DNA of 64,000 nucleotides from Chinchilla lanigera (GCF_000276665.1 NW_004955473.1:7751542-7815541); one strand, 5' to 3'; shown: positions 36,280-48,171, counted from the stretch's first letter. The notes: generated by a model not told the origin, from the letters alone. A program made the numbers and translations.

Positions 36280-36955
36280 TCAAGGAGTTCTATGACACTT
36301 AACTATCTCTAACCCATCAAATAATTTAAATAAAAAAAACATAAATGATAAAGTAAAGGCTTATAGTATTTAGATCTGGTTGATCATCTTCTAGTCAAGC
36401 TACAGTGTCCTTCCAGAGACACCAAACTCAAATCCTTTAACTATAATTCATCACAATATAAAGAGTCCTGGGAAGGAGAATCCAGTTATTGTCAGTTCTT
36501 ATGTTAGTTTCTCTAAACTTGTTCTTACTGCTCAATATTTTCTCACACCACTTGAAGTTTACAGTAATTGGATTGTAATTCCTAAGTAGTTATCTTCAGT
36601 TTTGGATGCAACACCTTAGCTAATCCACATTAAATGATGTGATATGCTTCAAAGTTAAATACCTCTGAATCATAGAAAAAAATACACAGCAACACAAGTG
36701 GATCTAGCCAACAGAACTCGAAAGGGAAGGCTTGATGTGTGAAAGTGAGTAAGAAGTAGCACATCAGAATTCCACTTTTCAAAGACTGCTGTGACTTTTT
36801 CTGAAGACTCACTAGATTCTGTTCGGGTAAATGAAACAGAAAAGTGAAAGAATAATTTTTGTTAGAAACTACAATTAGTTCTTCATTTTTAGACCTTAAA
36901 TAAAAGGTGTGGCACACATGAGAAAAAGTTTGTATTTCATTTATTTAGAACTTTC
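36280..36955. other. Unassigned AT-rich DNA
   Basis: No gene. A 95-codon minus-strand open frame (36630-36917) shows no recognisable domain. Confidence 0.45.
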
Positions 36956-36959
36956 CTCT

Positions 36960-37130
36960 ATTCCATACATTTTAAAAAAACCTTCATATTTATCCTTATT
37001 TCATAATTGACAGAATGGAGGCTAGGTAGGACAATTTTCATAAACTAGTTTCTGTAAGTAATTAAAGGGGTTGGGATTTTATCCTGGGTAGTTTTGACAG
37101 CAAATCTCACAGATTCCACTGTACCATGAT
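36960..37130 (+). mobile_element. MIR fragment
   Basis: 'tatttcataattgacagaat' then 'ggaggctaggtagg', 'gtaattaaaggggttgggat' and 'ccactgtaccatgatg' follow the order of MIR ('gatgaggaaactgaggctcag...cactgtaccac'). Confidence 0.65.
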
Positions 37131-37254
37131 GTGTTAAAAATACGCATGAGATGTTATAAAATGTTCCAGTCCTAAAATTGCTACAGCAACTTAAAGGACA
37201 GACCTTTGCTGAGCACTTCTGATATACTGCACCTTTCTTTTCTTCTTCTCTATT

Positions 37255-37332
37255 TTATTTCAATGATGGAGATCAAATCTCAGAATCCTACATACTAGAC
37301 AAATGCACTACCATTAAGAACAAGCCCCAATT
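37255..37332 (-). mobile_element. Diverged ID-like SINE fragment
   Basis: 'gatggagatcaaatctcag' and 'gcactaccattaag' then 'acaagcccc' correspond to a decayed reversed ID core. Confidence 0.55.
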
Positions 37333-38399
37333 CTTCATATATCATTTCTTAGCATAATATTATTTAGGGAATAATCAGAATCATCCAATTTAAGGCATTA
37401 TTTATGACTAAAAAAGAACCAAGATGAGAATTTACCTCCTGGCAGGCAAAGTAATGATTCCCCAAAGTATTTATACCCCAAGCTCTGACAGAATGATGAA
37501 GACTGCCATTATGGTAATGATGGTTTCTATCTTTCCTTTAGTTTTATTAGTTCATGATTAGTGCTTTTTGAAGGTCTTTAACAGTTGAAAATACATTTAC
37601 CATACTTACCATTCCTCTATATGTGTGATGTGTGCCCAAAGTGCAACCTCAAACCCACTTATTATTGCCAAATGCCAACACTACAATTATCCTGAATATT
37701 GAGGTTTTAGTTTAGGAAAAAACAACTCATATGTTGACATATTTTGTCTTAAAAGAAAAACAACATGTGAGCCATATGTTCACCAACTTTGTTATGTACA
37801 ATTGATGCTTTAATGGTATAATAATTTACTCATTTCTAATAATATTTCTTTTTAAGTCTACATTAATATGAAATTAGTATAATGACAGAAGCTTTCTATT
37901 GTTTATTATTTACATGATATACATTATTACATCATCTCACATTAAATCTAGCTGTGTTTTTATATTATTTACATTATTACCCTGATTAGTTCATATGTTG
38001 CTCTTGAGATTACAATATGTGTTCTTACTTAAAATGATCTATTTTCAATAACAATTCAATTTACCTAAAATATTAAAATTGTATAATTCGGTTATCACTC
38101 CTTACCCCTAAGTCTTTTCAAAGAAAATTAATGTATTGTATAAGGGAATATGAATGCAAATTATGCCATGTTTCACTTCATAAACAATATAAGATAGAGT
38201 ACAGTTTTATAGCAACTTTAAAGGAGAGTAAGGAGAGAAAACACAAAAATATGTAAAGCAGGAATCATTTTTGTTATTTTGTGTAGTTCTGAATTTTGTC
38301 ATCATTGTTTTGTCAATATTTTAATTTTTAAAATAAAACAATTTTAAAAATGATTTCCATACTGATTAAAAATATTATTTAATTTGACTGGGAAATAAA
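37333..38399. other. Unassigned AT-rich DNA
   Basis: About 1 kb with no gene and no repeat I can name. Confidence 0.45.
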
Positions 38400-39130
38400 A
38401 CATGTTATCAATAAATAAAATCCTACATAATTATGTCTCACAAGCTATGCAAATGAACAGCATGAAGGAAGATCTTCAAGCTGAAAGAAAACACCTGATA
38501 TATATTTGAAACATAAAGAAAGGAACAAGGAGCTCTGAATAAAACAGGCTAGATAATAAATATAAAATATGAGTTAGTTTGTTCATCTCTAAATTTCATA
38601 AAAAGCAAATGACAGCAAAACAAACACATTACAAATAAAAGTATGATATAATAAAGAGTAAAACAGAAAATGTTCAAATTATACACAAATATAAACAACA
38701 TGGATTAAATATTTTATTATGAATAACAATCCAGTAGAATAGCTAAAAGGCAATGTAACTATATTGTCATGACTTTCTACAAAATTCCTTAAAACTGATA
38801 TAAAAATAACCCTAAATATAAAGTTGATAAGCTGAACCAAATTGTCTTACAGCAAGAACTTTTGTTAACAAAAAAGCTCACTGCATAAAGCTAGGAAGAT
38901 AGAATGGAAATATCATTTGAAACACTCACTGACTGAGAAGAATCTTAAAAGACTGTTCTCAATGTCCACTTCCAGTGGAGCAAAACTGATAAAAGAGAAA
39001 TCATGTCCCATGGAGCAAAGCTGAGGAAGAGTATTAGAAATCTATGAAAAAGAAAAAGGACCTCTATGGCACACAGAAATCTGACACTGGACTGTGCAAT
39101 TCATAGAGAACTATAAACAGAAGTCTTCTT
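38400..39130 (+). mobile_element. Possible 5' portion of an old LINE
   Basis: A purine-rich plus strand ('gaaggaagatcttcaagctg', 'gaaagaaaacacctgata') just upstream of a recognisable plus-strand L1. It could be part of the same element, but I see no diagnostic motif. Confidence 0.3.
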
Positions 39131-39147
39131 TTAAAAATTTATGTTTA

Positions 39148-39241
39148 GGGGGCTGGGGATTTAGCTCAGCAGCACAGCGCGTGCCTGGCAAACACAAGGT
39201 CATTATTTCAATTCCTGGTACTGGAAAAAAAAACCAAAAAA
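39148..39241 (+). mobile_element. ID/BC1-type SINE, older copy
   Basis: ID core with several changes ('cagcagcacagcgcgtgcc', 'aggtcattatttcaattcc'), so B-box function is doubtful. It is flanked by a near-perfect 15-bp duplication: aaaaatttatgttta on the left and aaaaatttatcttta on the right. Confidence 0.9.
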
Positions 39242-39901
39242 AAAAATTTATCTTTATTGGTACAAATTAGGGATACACAATGACCATATTCATTATATGG
39301 AATTTATATCTGTAACATGATATATCTTGAAAAAGGTCTCATTCATCTAGGACATGAAAAGTTCAGAATGGCTTTGGGTATACTGTGCAGTAGCTAGACT
39401 TATATCTGACAAAGTAGGGTTTAATGCCAAATTAATCAAATGAGACAAACAAGGTAAAGAGAACAATTAACCAAGAAGACTTTGTAAACTCAAATATATG
39501 TGCACTAAAATTTGCTCCATCTAATTTTATAAAATATACACACTCTAATACAAGAATAGTGGCCAGTTCCACTAAGTCACTCTCACAAATAAATAGGTCA
39601 TCCAGACAAAACTCAAAAAAAAAATCAATGATACACTACATATTGATAAAAAATCTTGACAGATATATACATAGTGTTCTATATAACAATAGTGCAATTA
39701 TATTCTTTACAGTGGCTCATGGAACTTTCTCCAAAATTGATTGTATTGCATTTTATTTTATTTTTGATTGTATTTTAGACTATAAAGCAAGTGTTGAAAA
39801 TATGAGAAAAGTGAAACAACTTATTCATTCTATCAGACAATAACTGATTGAATGAGCAAATAAACAACAAATGAAACTTTTGGAACTACATAATTGGACT
39901 A

Positions 39902-40050
39902 TTTTTTTTTTTGAGACAGCGTCCTGCTATGCAGTTCAAGCAAGACTAGAGCTCAGTTTGTAGCCCAGGCTGGCCTCAAACTCACTACAATCTTCTTGCC
40001 TTAGCATCCCAAGTGGTAGAATTACAGGCATGCACCACCACACCCATCTC
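39902..40050 (-). mobile_element. B1-type SINE
   Basis: Reversed B1 with 'tttttgagacagcgtcctgc', 'gtagcccaggctggcctc' and 'gcatgcaccaccacaccc'. A short duplication tggacta flanks it (39895-39901 and 40051-40057). Confidence 0.92.
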
Positions 40051-40595
40051 TGGACTACATTAAATGTGTAAGAATGTTATGTATGTATATCTTCTGTAAA
40101 TAGCATCTAGGATCTTCATTAAATTTATCTCATAGACAAGAAAATATCCTTTATGTATATAGTAGTAATAAACTGTTGGAAATGATAAAAACAATTTCAC
40201 TCACAATAGTTTGAAGAAAATGTCTGCCAAAAAGTTTGATGAAGGAAGTGAAGGCCACTATAATAAAAATTGAAAACCAGTTAAGAAAGGAATTTAAGTA
40301 AATAATGAAAGAATGACTTTCTATGCTAACTGATCTACAGAATTAATACTATTAAAATCTCCATATTAACTAAAATAATGTTATTGGATCCATACCCTGT
40401 CAAAATATCAGCAAAGTTTTTCACAAAACTACAAACAAATAATCCTAAAATTTATATGGAAAAAAGCTAAGAATAGCTATAGTAATTCTAAGGAAAGAGT
40501 GCAGTTATAAATATTACACAGTATACCACTTTAAAATATGCCAAAAGGCTGTAGTTAAAACATGATGGTAATGCTGTAAAAGCAGTTGTGTAGAG

Positions 40596-40635
40596 CAACG
40601 TGAAAGAATACAGGCCAACGTGAAAGAATACAGGC
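40596..40635. repeat. 20-bp perfect tandem duplication
   Basis: caacgtgaaagaatacaggc occurs twice, adjacent and identical, inside the old L1. Confidence 0.95.
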
Positions 40636-40838
40636 CACAGAAACTCATAACTACAACAATCTGATTACTGAAAAGGAGCTAAAGCATATATGTTAGAGAA
40701 AATAAAACTCTTTAATAGATGGTTCTGGGTAAACTGGATATTCATAAGTAGAAAATTTGAATTAGAAAATTTAAATTAGATTATGATTTCTCACCCTGTA
40801 CATGAATTAATTCAAAAGGATTCAAACACATGGGTGCA

Positions 40839-41548
40839 CAGTTATTCCCTTTCTGGGTATTTTCCCAGAAGATCTAAAAACAGCATATCACAGCGATATA
40901 TGTGTTCCTATGTTCATAGCAGCACAATTTGTAATTGCTAAATTGTGGAAGCAACCCAAAGATCCATCCACTGAGGATTGGATAAGAAAATTGTGGTACA
41001 TTTATAATATGGAATATTACTCAGCTATGAAGAAGGATAAACTCCAGGCTTTTATAGGTAAATGGTCACAACTAGAGACCATACTCATAAGTGAAATAAA
41101 TCAGACCTGCATGTACAAGCAGCACATTGTCTCACCAGTGTAAAACCTGAAAGAGTTAATTTAAACTAGGAGGTATGATAGACATTGTGAAATGATAGGA
41201 AAACACTCAAGGGTAAAGGGCAACTGGGATGGGGGAAAAGAAAAGGGAAAGAAGGAGAAATTTGTATGTATGTATATACAGGATAGTTAACATACTTGTT
41301 CTACTGTCTTCTATTTATTTGCTGAAAGAAACTGTCAATGAGTCCTTGATTGATCAATACTGCATGTCTCTATCTGTTTTCATGAGAAACCACTTTGAAG
41401 ATATCCATATGTAATAAAACAAGCATTGTTAATTTCCTGCCACTTTGTTTGTAACTCTGCATTGTCTGTACTGTTCTTTTGCTATTTGGTAAAAGATTGT
41501 CTGTCTGTTAATGTTTTCCTCCTTTTATTTTTAAATAAAAAAAAAGAT
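40839..41548 (+). mobile_element. Younger LINE-1 3' end nested in the older L1
   Basis: This is a 5'-truncated L1 insertion. The ORF2 C-terminus is still open over 77 codons (40910-41143) and contains WYIYNMEYYSAMKKD, the conserved L1 ORF2 end motif. A 3' UTR and A-rich tail (to 41545) follow. The nine bases atgggtgca occur at both ends (40830-40838 and 41549-41557), as expected for a target duplication. Joining the flanks restores continuous older L1 sequence. It lacks everything upstream of the ORF2 end, so it was never mobile after insertion. Confidence 0.9.
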
Positions 41549-41870
41549 ATGGGTGCAAAATATGAAACATTGATCTGATAAAAGAACACTAAGGGGAGAC
41601 ACTTGAAGTCAAAGCATAAGCAAAGAATTCCTGAAAAGTACTCCAATAGTATAGAACATAATGTCAAGAATCAACAAATGAGACTAGGTCAAATTAAAAA
41701 GCTTCCACACATCAAAGGATTCAATCAATAGAGTGACAAAATTGCCTATAAAATTGTTGAAAATCTTTCCCATCTAGTCTTCCAACAGAAGATTATTATC
41801 TAGAACATGTAAATAACCCAAAACTTAACTCTAGAAAAATTAGCTAATTAGGAAATGAGCAATTGAATTG
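41549..41870 (+). mobile_element. Continuation of the older LINE-1
   Basis: 'aggtcaaattaaaaagcttc', 'gattattatctagaacatg' and 'taaataacccaaaacttaac' follow the L1 ORF2 C-terminal order directly after the sequence left of 40.83 kb. The MaLR LTR at 41.87 kb ends it. Confidence 0.85.
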
Positions 41871-43290
41871 ATTATTTCTTTTTTTTAAGGAAGAAAGGTG
41901 TACTTAGCTTAGATTTGGTGGAGATTTCAACTCATAGTTGCCTGACTCCAAGGCAGAATTTCTTGACAAAGAAGCAGCAGAGAAGCACTTCATTGCAGGC
42001 ATAAATCAGCAAGGCAGCAAGCAACAAGTGACAACATTCTTTCTCTCCTTCATATCTTAGCCAGGATACTCATGCTTAAGGAAAATAGCACTGCTATTTG
42101 CCTTAATTCTAGCATAACAATGTAAATCAGTCTTAGCATCCCACACCCTAGACCCAGCCACCTCTGAGAAGCCCCACCTATGACCACATGGGGCTTTGAG
42201 AGGCCACTTAGATTCAAGGTTTAACATTCTGCCCCTGGCCCCCAAATACCCTTATACATCCCTTTGTGCAAAAGGTATTTAGTCCATCTCCAAGAGTTAC
42301 AAATGTCATAATAGTTTCAGCATTGCTGAAAAGTACAGGTTGAACCTGTCTTCTGAGACATAAGGCAAATTTGTACAGGCTCCAAGCCTCTGTACAAATG
42401 AAAAGAAATTTCAACACTTCCAATATTCAATGGCAAAACAATGACATTTTCATTCCATAAATTACAAAGAGGGGCACAAAAAGCAATGAGAACAAAGGAA
42501 GATTAAAATGCAGCAAGTCAGAGGTTAAATACCATAGTTCCATGTCCAGCATCTGAGACAATCTGTGGCAAGATGTGCATAGCAAAGGGTTTAGGTGGCT
42601 TTGCCCCTATGGTACTACCATTGAGTGTAGCTCACATGGCTTTCCTTTGGGGCCAACTTTGCTCCCTCCTTGCAGTTTTCCTCAGATGATCCATATTCAT
42701 AGCTTCTCCAAACTTCTGGGGTCTCCAGTGCACCTTCAACTTCACACTCACATGTTCATATATTTTCCTGTCAAGAGCACACCACCTGGCCTCCCAGGCC
42801 TTCTGAAATTTGGGTGGAATCCTTCCTGAACCCACAACTCTTGCATTCTACATGCACCTAAAAGCACACAATGCAGATAATGCCAAGGTCTCCCACCAGC
42901 TGGAGCAGTATACAGGCTTCTTTCTCTTTTAGCTGTAGGGATCAGATACCTATGCACCAAATCATGAGGAACAACCTCCCTAGGCCACTGCTATTCTGGA
43001 ACATGGTGCTCTGGAACTCTCTTCTCAAAACAAATCCTTTCACTTGCAATTTTGAGACTGAAAATGGTGGAATCCTGCTGGTTCTTGTGATGCCCTCAGG
43101 CCATTTTTCCTAGTGTCCTCTTCTGAAATACTTGGCTCTTTCTTGGTAATCTTATCAATGACCAGTTTCTCCTCTGTTCCATCTTTGCAGGCTGCAACTT
43201 TATGGGAGCATACTTTGCTGCAAAAGTGAAAACATTTTAAATCACTCTGCTTGGCTCTTTGCTCTTGATTCTCAACATAAATCTGGCTTA
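41871..43290 (-). mobile_element. MaLR element (3' LTR plus internal region)
   Basis: The reversed LTR is about 41871-42238, and 'gcccctggcccccaaatacc' follows at the polypurine-tract side. The internal region is about 42239-43290 with 'tatttagtccatctccaag', 'agatgatccatattcatagc' and 'gctgtagggatcagatacc'. It stops before the usual 'ggtacca' end, so the 5' end and 5' LTR are missing. It is inserted in, or joined to, the plus-strand L1. Confidence 0.78.
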
Positions 43291-43294
43291 AAAC

Positions 43295-43362
43295 CCCAAA
43301 AGTAGGGGGACTGCTGGGAAGTGAACCTGGTAAGTGCTCTACAAATGCTGTACTTCCCCAAC
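43295..43362 (-). mobile_element. Diverged ID-like SINE
   Basis: 'ggggactgctgggaagtgaa' and 'aagtgctctacaaatgctgt' resemble a reversed ID core ('gaaccc...caagtgctctaccactgagct'). Confidence 0.55.
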
Positions 43363-43791
43363 CCAAGAATACACTTTGTGTCATGTATATCAATCATTGA
43401 TTTAGTGACAACACTAAGATCCCTTTCTTTCAAATTCTTTGTAAATTTATTTCATCTATTATGAAAGTTAAGCTTCTTTTTTTCTTTTAAACATTAAAAT
43501 AGTGAATATGATTTTATAAATTGTACTGTCCCACCACCCTACTGATATCAGTTGTGAAGGTAGGGAAAAATGCCTTTTTTGTACACTCTTGAAAATCATT
43601 GACATATTCCTTAAGTCTACTACTAACAGCCTCCCTTCTCAATGACCCTAAAATGAAAAAAGCAAGAGCATAAAGTAGATAAAAATTTTTGTATTGAATC
43701 AGTTATCAAGAAAGAATTTACTGCAGGCACAACCATGCTATGGTTAATGTTGACCATCATTTCAAAATAGTTTCTTGTTATATTAACTAGT

Positions 43792-44178
43792 GTGAGTTTT
43801 CTTCAAAATATTCTAAATTATGTATATCTTCTAGGTAAGAGTTCTGATCTTCCTCATTGTCCCATCCATAGTCTATACTGTCCCAATTCCCCATATCACA
43901 GGTCTCTATATTCTCACAAACCCAGGGATCATCATACTTTTGGTCATAGAACAAGACCTCATCAGGGTTTCACAATACATAACCTCTTCAATGGAGTTGT
44001 CCCATCCACAGATGTTGGAGTCCTCCACTCCCTGCAAGTCTTCCTCTTCCTCTTCCTAATCATCCTATTCCTCATCTTGGTCCTCTCCATCTTCCTTGCC
44101 TGGCAGTTTGTTAATACTCCCTCAGAAGAAGAAGCACTGGCAGACAGGGCATACAGGCTCTTTGGGAAGGGTCTCTGA
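43792..44178 (+). other. 128-codon open frame with a hydrophobic segment; probably not a gene
   Basis: The frame holds a Ser/Pro/His-rich first half and then a run of about 25 Leu/Ile/Phe residues (about residues 82-106), a possible membrane segment. A short charged tail ending RLFGKGL follows. The hydrophobic run comes from a C/T-rich repetitive stretch (cttcctcttcctcttcc), so it may be an artefact of composition. I recognise no family. It lies among old retroelements and has no visible promoter or splice context. A fragment of a processed pseudogene is the alternative. Confidence 0.2.
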
Positions 44179-44184
44179 ACTGAT

Positions 44185-44690
44185 ATGTTTCAACGAAGAA
44201 ATTCAAATGGCCAGCAGCTCTATGAAAAATGTTCCACACCTTTTGCCACAGGTAAATTCAAATGAAAACTACATTGAGATTCCATCATATTCCAATCACA
44301 ATGGCTGTCAAGAAAACGAAAAACAATGAATCAGTAAAGAATGTAGGAAAAAGAACTTTGATGCGCTTTTTGTTGGTAATGTAAACTAACACAGGCACTA
44401 TGGGAATCAGTATGGGTGTTTCCAAAATAGAAACATGAAAATAGAGTTCTAATCTGATCCAGATTTATCATTCATCAGCATATTTATGAATGAATTAAAG
44501 TAAGCATATTGTAGGGATACCTGCACACTCATGTATATATTGAAGTGCAATTCACAATAACCAAGCTTGGAAACAATCTCGGTCTCTCCAGGTGATGAGT
44601 AGATAAAGAAACTAGAGGATATGTATATAATAGGATATTATTCAAACAATGAAAAATGAAATCATGGCTGTGATCATAAATTGTGATATA
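44185..44690 (+). mobile_element. LINE-1 ORF2 C-terminal remnant (left part)
   Basis: 'aatgaaaactacattgagat' then 'ggtaatgtaaactaacacag', 'tgcaattcacaataaccaag' and 'aaatgaaatcatggctgtg' are L1 ORF2-end landmarks in order. An insertion at about 44.69 kb interrupts it. Confidence 0.8.
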
Positions 44691-45140
44691 GCAACTTGAA
44701 TCAATTAAGCAAGTCCTAGATTAGTGAAACACAAGTCTGTATGTGTGGAAGATTGAGATGTAGGCTGAAAATGGAGGAAGGCAAACCCATCCCAGCATGG
44801 GTGGCACTGACAAATAGGCCTGTACTCTGCTTGAAATAAAAAAAGGGGAAGAAGAAGTGAATTTTGTTTTTGCTTCTTTGGAAAAGTTCTAGTCTTTGCC
44901 ATTGCCTTTGAATATTCAGGTACAGTTCCTTCACACTTCCGGTGTAGACTCTTGAGCCTGCCAGGAAAAACTCTGTAGCTTTTCAACATAGATTTCAACT
45001 GCACTCTGAAGTCAGCTCCAGGACTTCACCTGTCACAGGATCACCCAGCTCTCTAGTGTGGAAACAACCATTTTGTATTCTTCCACCCTTGATTCTGCAG
45101 TTGATCACTGTAAATCTACATAGTAAATAATTAAATCTGT
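44691..45140. mobile_element. Unidentified insertion within the L1
   Basis: About 450 bp, richer in GC than its host, separate two collinear parts of the L1. It contains 'ggaggaaggcaaacccatcc', 'cttgaaataaaaaaagggga' and 'gatcactgtaaatctacat', features of LTR or hAT repeats, but I cannot name the family. Confidence 0.5.
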
Positions 45141-45282
45141 TCCTCTACTGTACCCTAAGGGATACAATGGTATTTGTAGAATAATGGATAAAACTGGAGA
45201 TATCATGTTAAGTAAAATCAGCTAGTCACATAAAGTCAAATCGTATATGCTTTCTCTTACATGTGTAATCTAAAATGAGAGG

Positions 45283-45349
<67 letters not shown>

Positions 45350-45480
45350 AGATGCAGAAAATAAGAATGAACTTGAGGGAGTGAAATTAATAAAACTACA
45401 GCATGTTATATATATGTAAGAATATGTCAAAATGAAGCCCATTATTCTGTGTAACTAATCTACACTAAAAATAATAAAAA
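45141..45480 (+). mobile_element. LINE-1 remnant (right part, ORF2 end and 3' UTR)
   Basis: 'ggataaaactggagatatca' then 'tgttaagtaaaatcagctag' continue the L1 from 44.69 kb. An A-rich end follows ('ctaaaaataataaaaat'). A long (GA)n tract sits where the L1 3' UTR begins. Confidence 0.8.
45286..45348. repeat. (GA)n microsatellite
   Basis: About 30 GA units with no visible interruption after the first few. Confidence 0.97.
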
Positions 45481-45639
45481 TACCAATAACATGTTTGGAT
45501 TTAGTGAAAAACAAAACCACAGAATGAAGGAAACATAAGTAACAAAACTTCAAATATGTAACAAATAAATAACTCCCACCAGTCCATAAAGAAATTTAAT
45601 CAAACTAACACTAATGTAGCTAAGAGATTAAATAGGCAC

Positions 45640-46110
45640 TTTTAGAAAGGAGAATGTTCAATGGTCAATATTATCATGAAAAGCTAGTAAAATATCAGCA
45701 GTGAGAAAAATGCAAATTATAGTCATCGTGAATCTCACTGCATGTTTATTGAAATGACATGTATAAAGATCTAAATTACCACAGTAAACCAAAGTGTAGA
45801 AAAATTGACACTCTCATACACTGGTAGCAAGTATGTAAATTTGTACAACCACACTGTAAGACACTTTGACACTGTCTATTTACTGTAAGGATAAAAACAA
45901 TGTATGACCTAGAAATTATGCTATTAAAATTGTATGTACATTTCAGGAAGATGCACGTACATAATGTATAGATGCAATATTTTAAAAGACAAAAGTGGAA
46001 AATCTCAAGTCTTTTTCACCAATACATTGAATAAATTAATTTTGCCACATTCATAAAATGGAATATAATGTAACGATAAAATATCATCACAAACTCTATT
46101 CATGATCCTT
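45640..46110 (+). mobile_element. LINE-1 ORF2 C-terminal fragment
   Basis: 'gtgagaaaaatgcaaattat', 'ctcatacactggtagcaag', 'caccaatacattgaataaat' and 'cataaaatggaatataatg' are in L1 order. It is diverged and truncated at both ends. Confidence 0.75.
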
Positions 46111-46179
46111 GTATGGAATGGTCCCTAGAACACTTTTTCTACCATCTACTATTAATTATTGAATTGTGCTATTTCCAGA

Positions 46180-46350
46180 CAATGTTCTGCATGGTTCATT
46201 TGAAAAACAAAACATAACTGAGGTAAACATTCTTATGATTGTTGTTTTACAGATGAAGAAAATGAGATTTCATGTAACACTTATGTAGCCAGTAAGTGCA
46301 ACATCTGTGATTTAAATGTGACATGTAGTTCCAAATATAGTGCTTTTCTA
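46180..46350 (+). mobile_element. MIR fragment
   Basis: 'tttacagatgaagaaaatga' followed by 'acttatgtagccagtaagt' and 'gtgatttaaat' matches the central MIR core. Confidence 0.75.
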
Positions 46351-46649
46351 TTCTCGCTCATACTTTCCTATTTTATATTCTAACAATATACACTTAAAAC
46401 AGTAACCATATAACATGGGTATTAACAAAAAAGAGGAGGGAGGGGAATGTGCACATAAGTTAAGTACAGAAGTACAAATACATTGCAAATAGGCAATATG
46501 TGTTTTGATTACTAATACAGTATAGAATTCAACTACAAATAGAAGTTTACTTTGTGCTTCAGTATTTAAAGCTTTGAAGACTTCTTAGTGTATTACTCAT
46601 TTTCAAAGAAGATGATTAAGTGTTTGTAAATATTTCTACACAATATAAT

Positions 46650-47570
46650 TATTTTACTGTGGTGTACAAGTTTTATAGGTTTAATGCATACATATATCCT
46701 TGTAACCTCCACCATCACACATAGAACATAGGCAATTGCAACACCGAAAAGTGAATACTACCTCATGCTACCTCTTTGTAGAACATCTTTTTTCCACCTC
46801 TAAGATGTGGGAATATATTAATCATCTTTATAGTGTGCATTTTCATATAAAGGGAATGGCATTAGTGAAATATTTTATAAGGGAAACTTAAATAATTACA
46901 TACACTATAATTTATACTTCAAGGTATGCAGTTATGTATGCATGTAATTTTAAAAAGTATGTAAAAATTCTGACTTCTTTCTTTTACTCAGCATGTTGAG
47001 ATCCACCTATTCTGCTACATGTACCAATATTTTATTCTTCCCTTTTGAACTTTCTGTTTGCCAGGATTATCCGTGCTTCTTTAGATCATCATCAGAGACA
47101 GCACATTTGTTGCTTTGGGACACATGGATGAGAGTTTGATTTTGTCACCAAAATATGGTCTTAGAAGTAGTAGGGGTTGACCACATAACTAATTAAAAAT
47201 GATGATCAGCTGCTAATTGTACATCTTTATTAAGTACCTTGTGTTGTACTGTGATACATGCACATCATCTGTGATCAAAATCAGAGTAATTATCATATGA
47301 ATTACATTTAATTTTTAAAAATTAAAAGATGTTTGCTCATTGTATTTTTTATTACTGTGTACAGTTTCATTATATGGGTGTATCCGTATGTTTATTATCC
47401 ATTCATTTATGTGAGGAAACACTATATAAATTATGTATTTATTCAGCCTTTTAGTTTGAAAATGTCTAATGTATATTGTCAGCATTTTTGCACAAAGAAT
47501 GGACCAATCATTTTTATAGAATCTTGTCAGTACTGTGTACCTTTTCTGTGACATCATCTTTATACCCTTT
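46650..47570 (-). mobile_element. Ancient L1M-like remnant
   Basis: Reversed landmarks: 'acctccaccatcacacatag', then 'tctgctacatgtaccaatat', and 'attatccattcatttatgtg'. Their order fits a minus-strand L1M 3' end, with unassigned sequence between them. Strongly diverged. Confidence 0.55.
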
Positions 47571-48171
47571 TGCAACTTAGTAGCTTGAGGTGATTTTAAA
47601 AGTTTTCACATGCTATACACTCTTTGGTAACTCCTTTACACTGATTCAATATTTTGTTTTTCACATCAACAACATGAAAATATTGTTTACACTTATAGAT
47701 AAAGCACAGAAAGATTAGGTAATCTATAGTAGTAGATCACACAAATACTGAGTAACACACTTTACATTTAGCATATGAAGTCTATTTCCAGAGTTATGGT
47801 TTTACTTCACTTATATGGGATACTTCTCGTACATTTTCATATGGAACTTTTAAATGTTTTAATTTTCATCTTCTTTTAGTTGTCAATTTATGCTTTACAT
47901 ATATTTTTCTCATGAGAGCATAGAATTTGTTTTAATATTAATATACTTCAAATATATTGGCACCTTTTCTAACGTTCACTTCAGGCAGATTTTCTAGCTT
48001 GCCATTTGTCTGTTGACAGATAAAAGAATTTTTTACAAGTGTATTTAACTTAATGAATCAAAGTGATATAATACTTAAGAATTTCTTACCTATTTCAGTA
48101 TTAGGTAAGTGTGAATCCATGCCTTATATTTTATCTATTGTAATGTTTACTATTATAATAAATTTATAATT

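Larger units (their letters stand above)
39360..40829 (+). mobile_element. Old LINE-1 ORF2 remnant (endonuclease and RT parts)
   Basis: The left part (to about 39.88 kb) has endonuclease-region landmarks such as 'atatctgacaaagtagggtt', 'aatatatgtgcactaaaa' and 'gtggctcatggaactttctc'. The right part (40.06-40.83 kb) has reverse-transcriptase and C-terminal landmarks, 'ttggatccataccctg', 'atttatatggaaaaaagct' and 'gtaaactggatattcataa'. The middle of ORF2 is missing and frames are broken. A B1 lies inside it. The element resumes after 41.55 kb. Confidence 0.8.

Noticed and set aside
43040..43393. 117-codon minus-strand open frame
   Set aside because: It spans the end of a MaLR internal region and an ID-like fragment, so it is a chance frame across two repeats.
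45257..45442. Open frame with a Ser-Leu repeat
   Set aside because: The protein repeat is only the translation of the (GA)n microsatellite.
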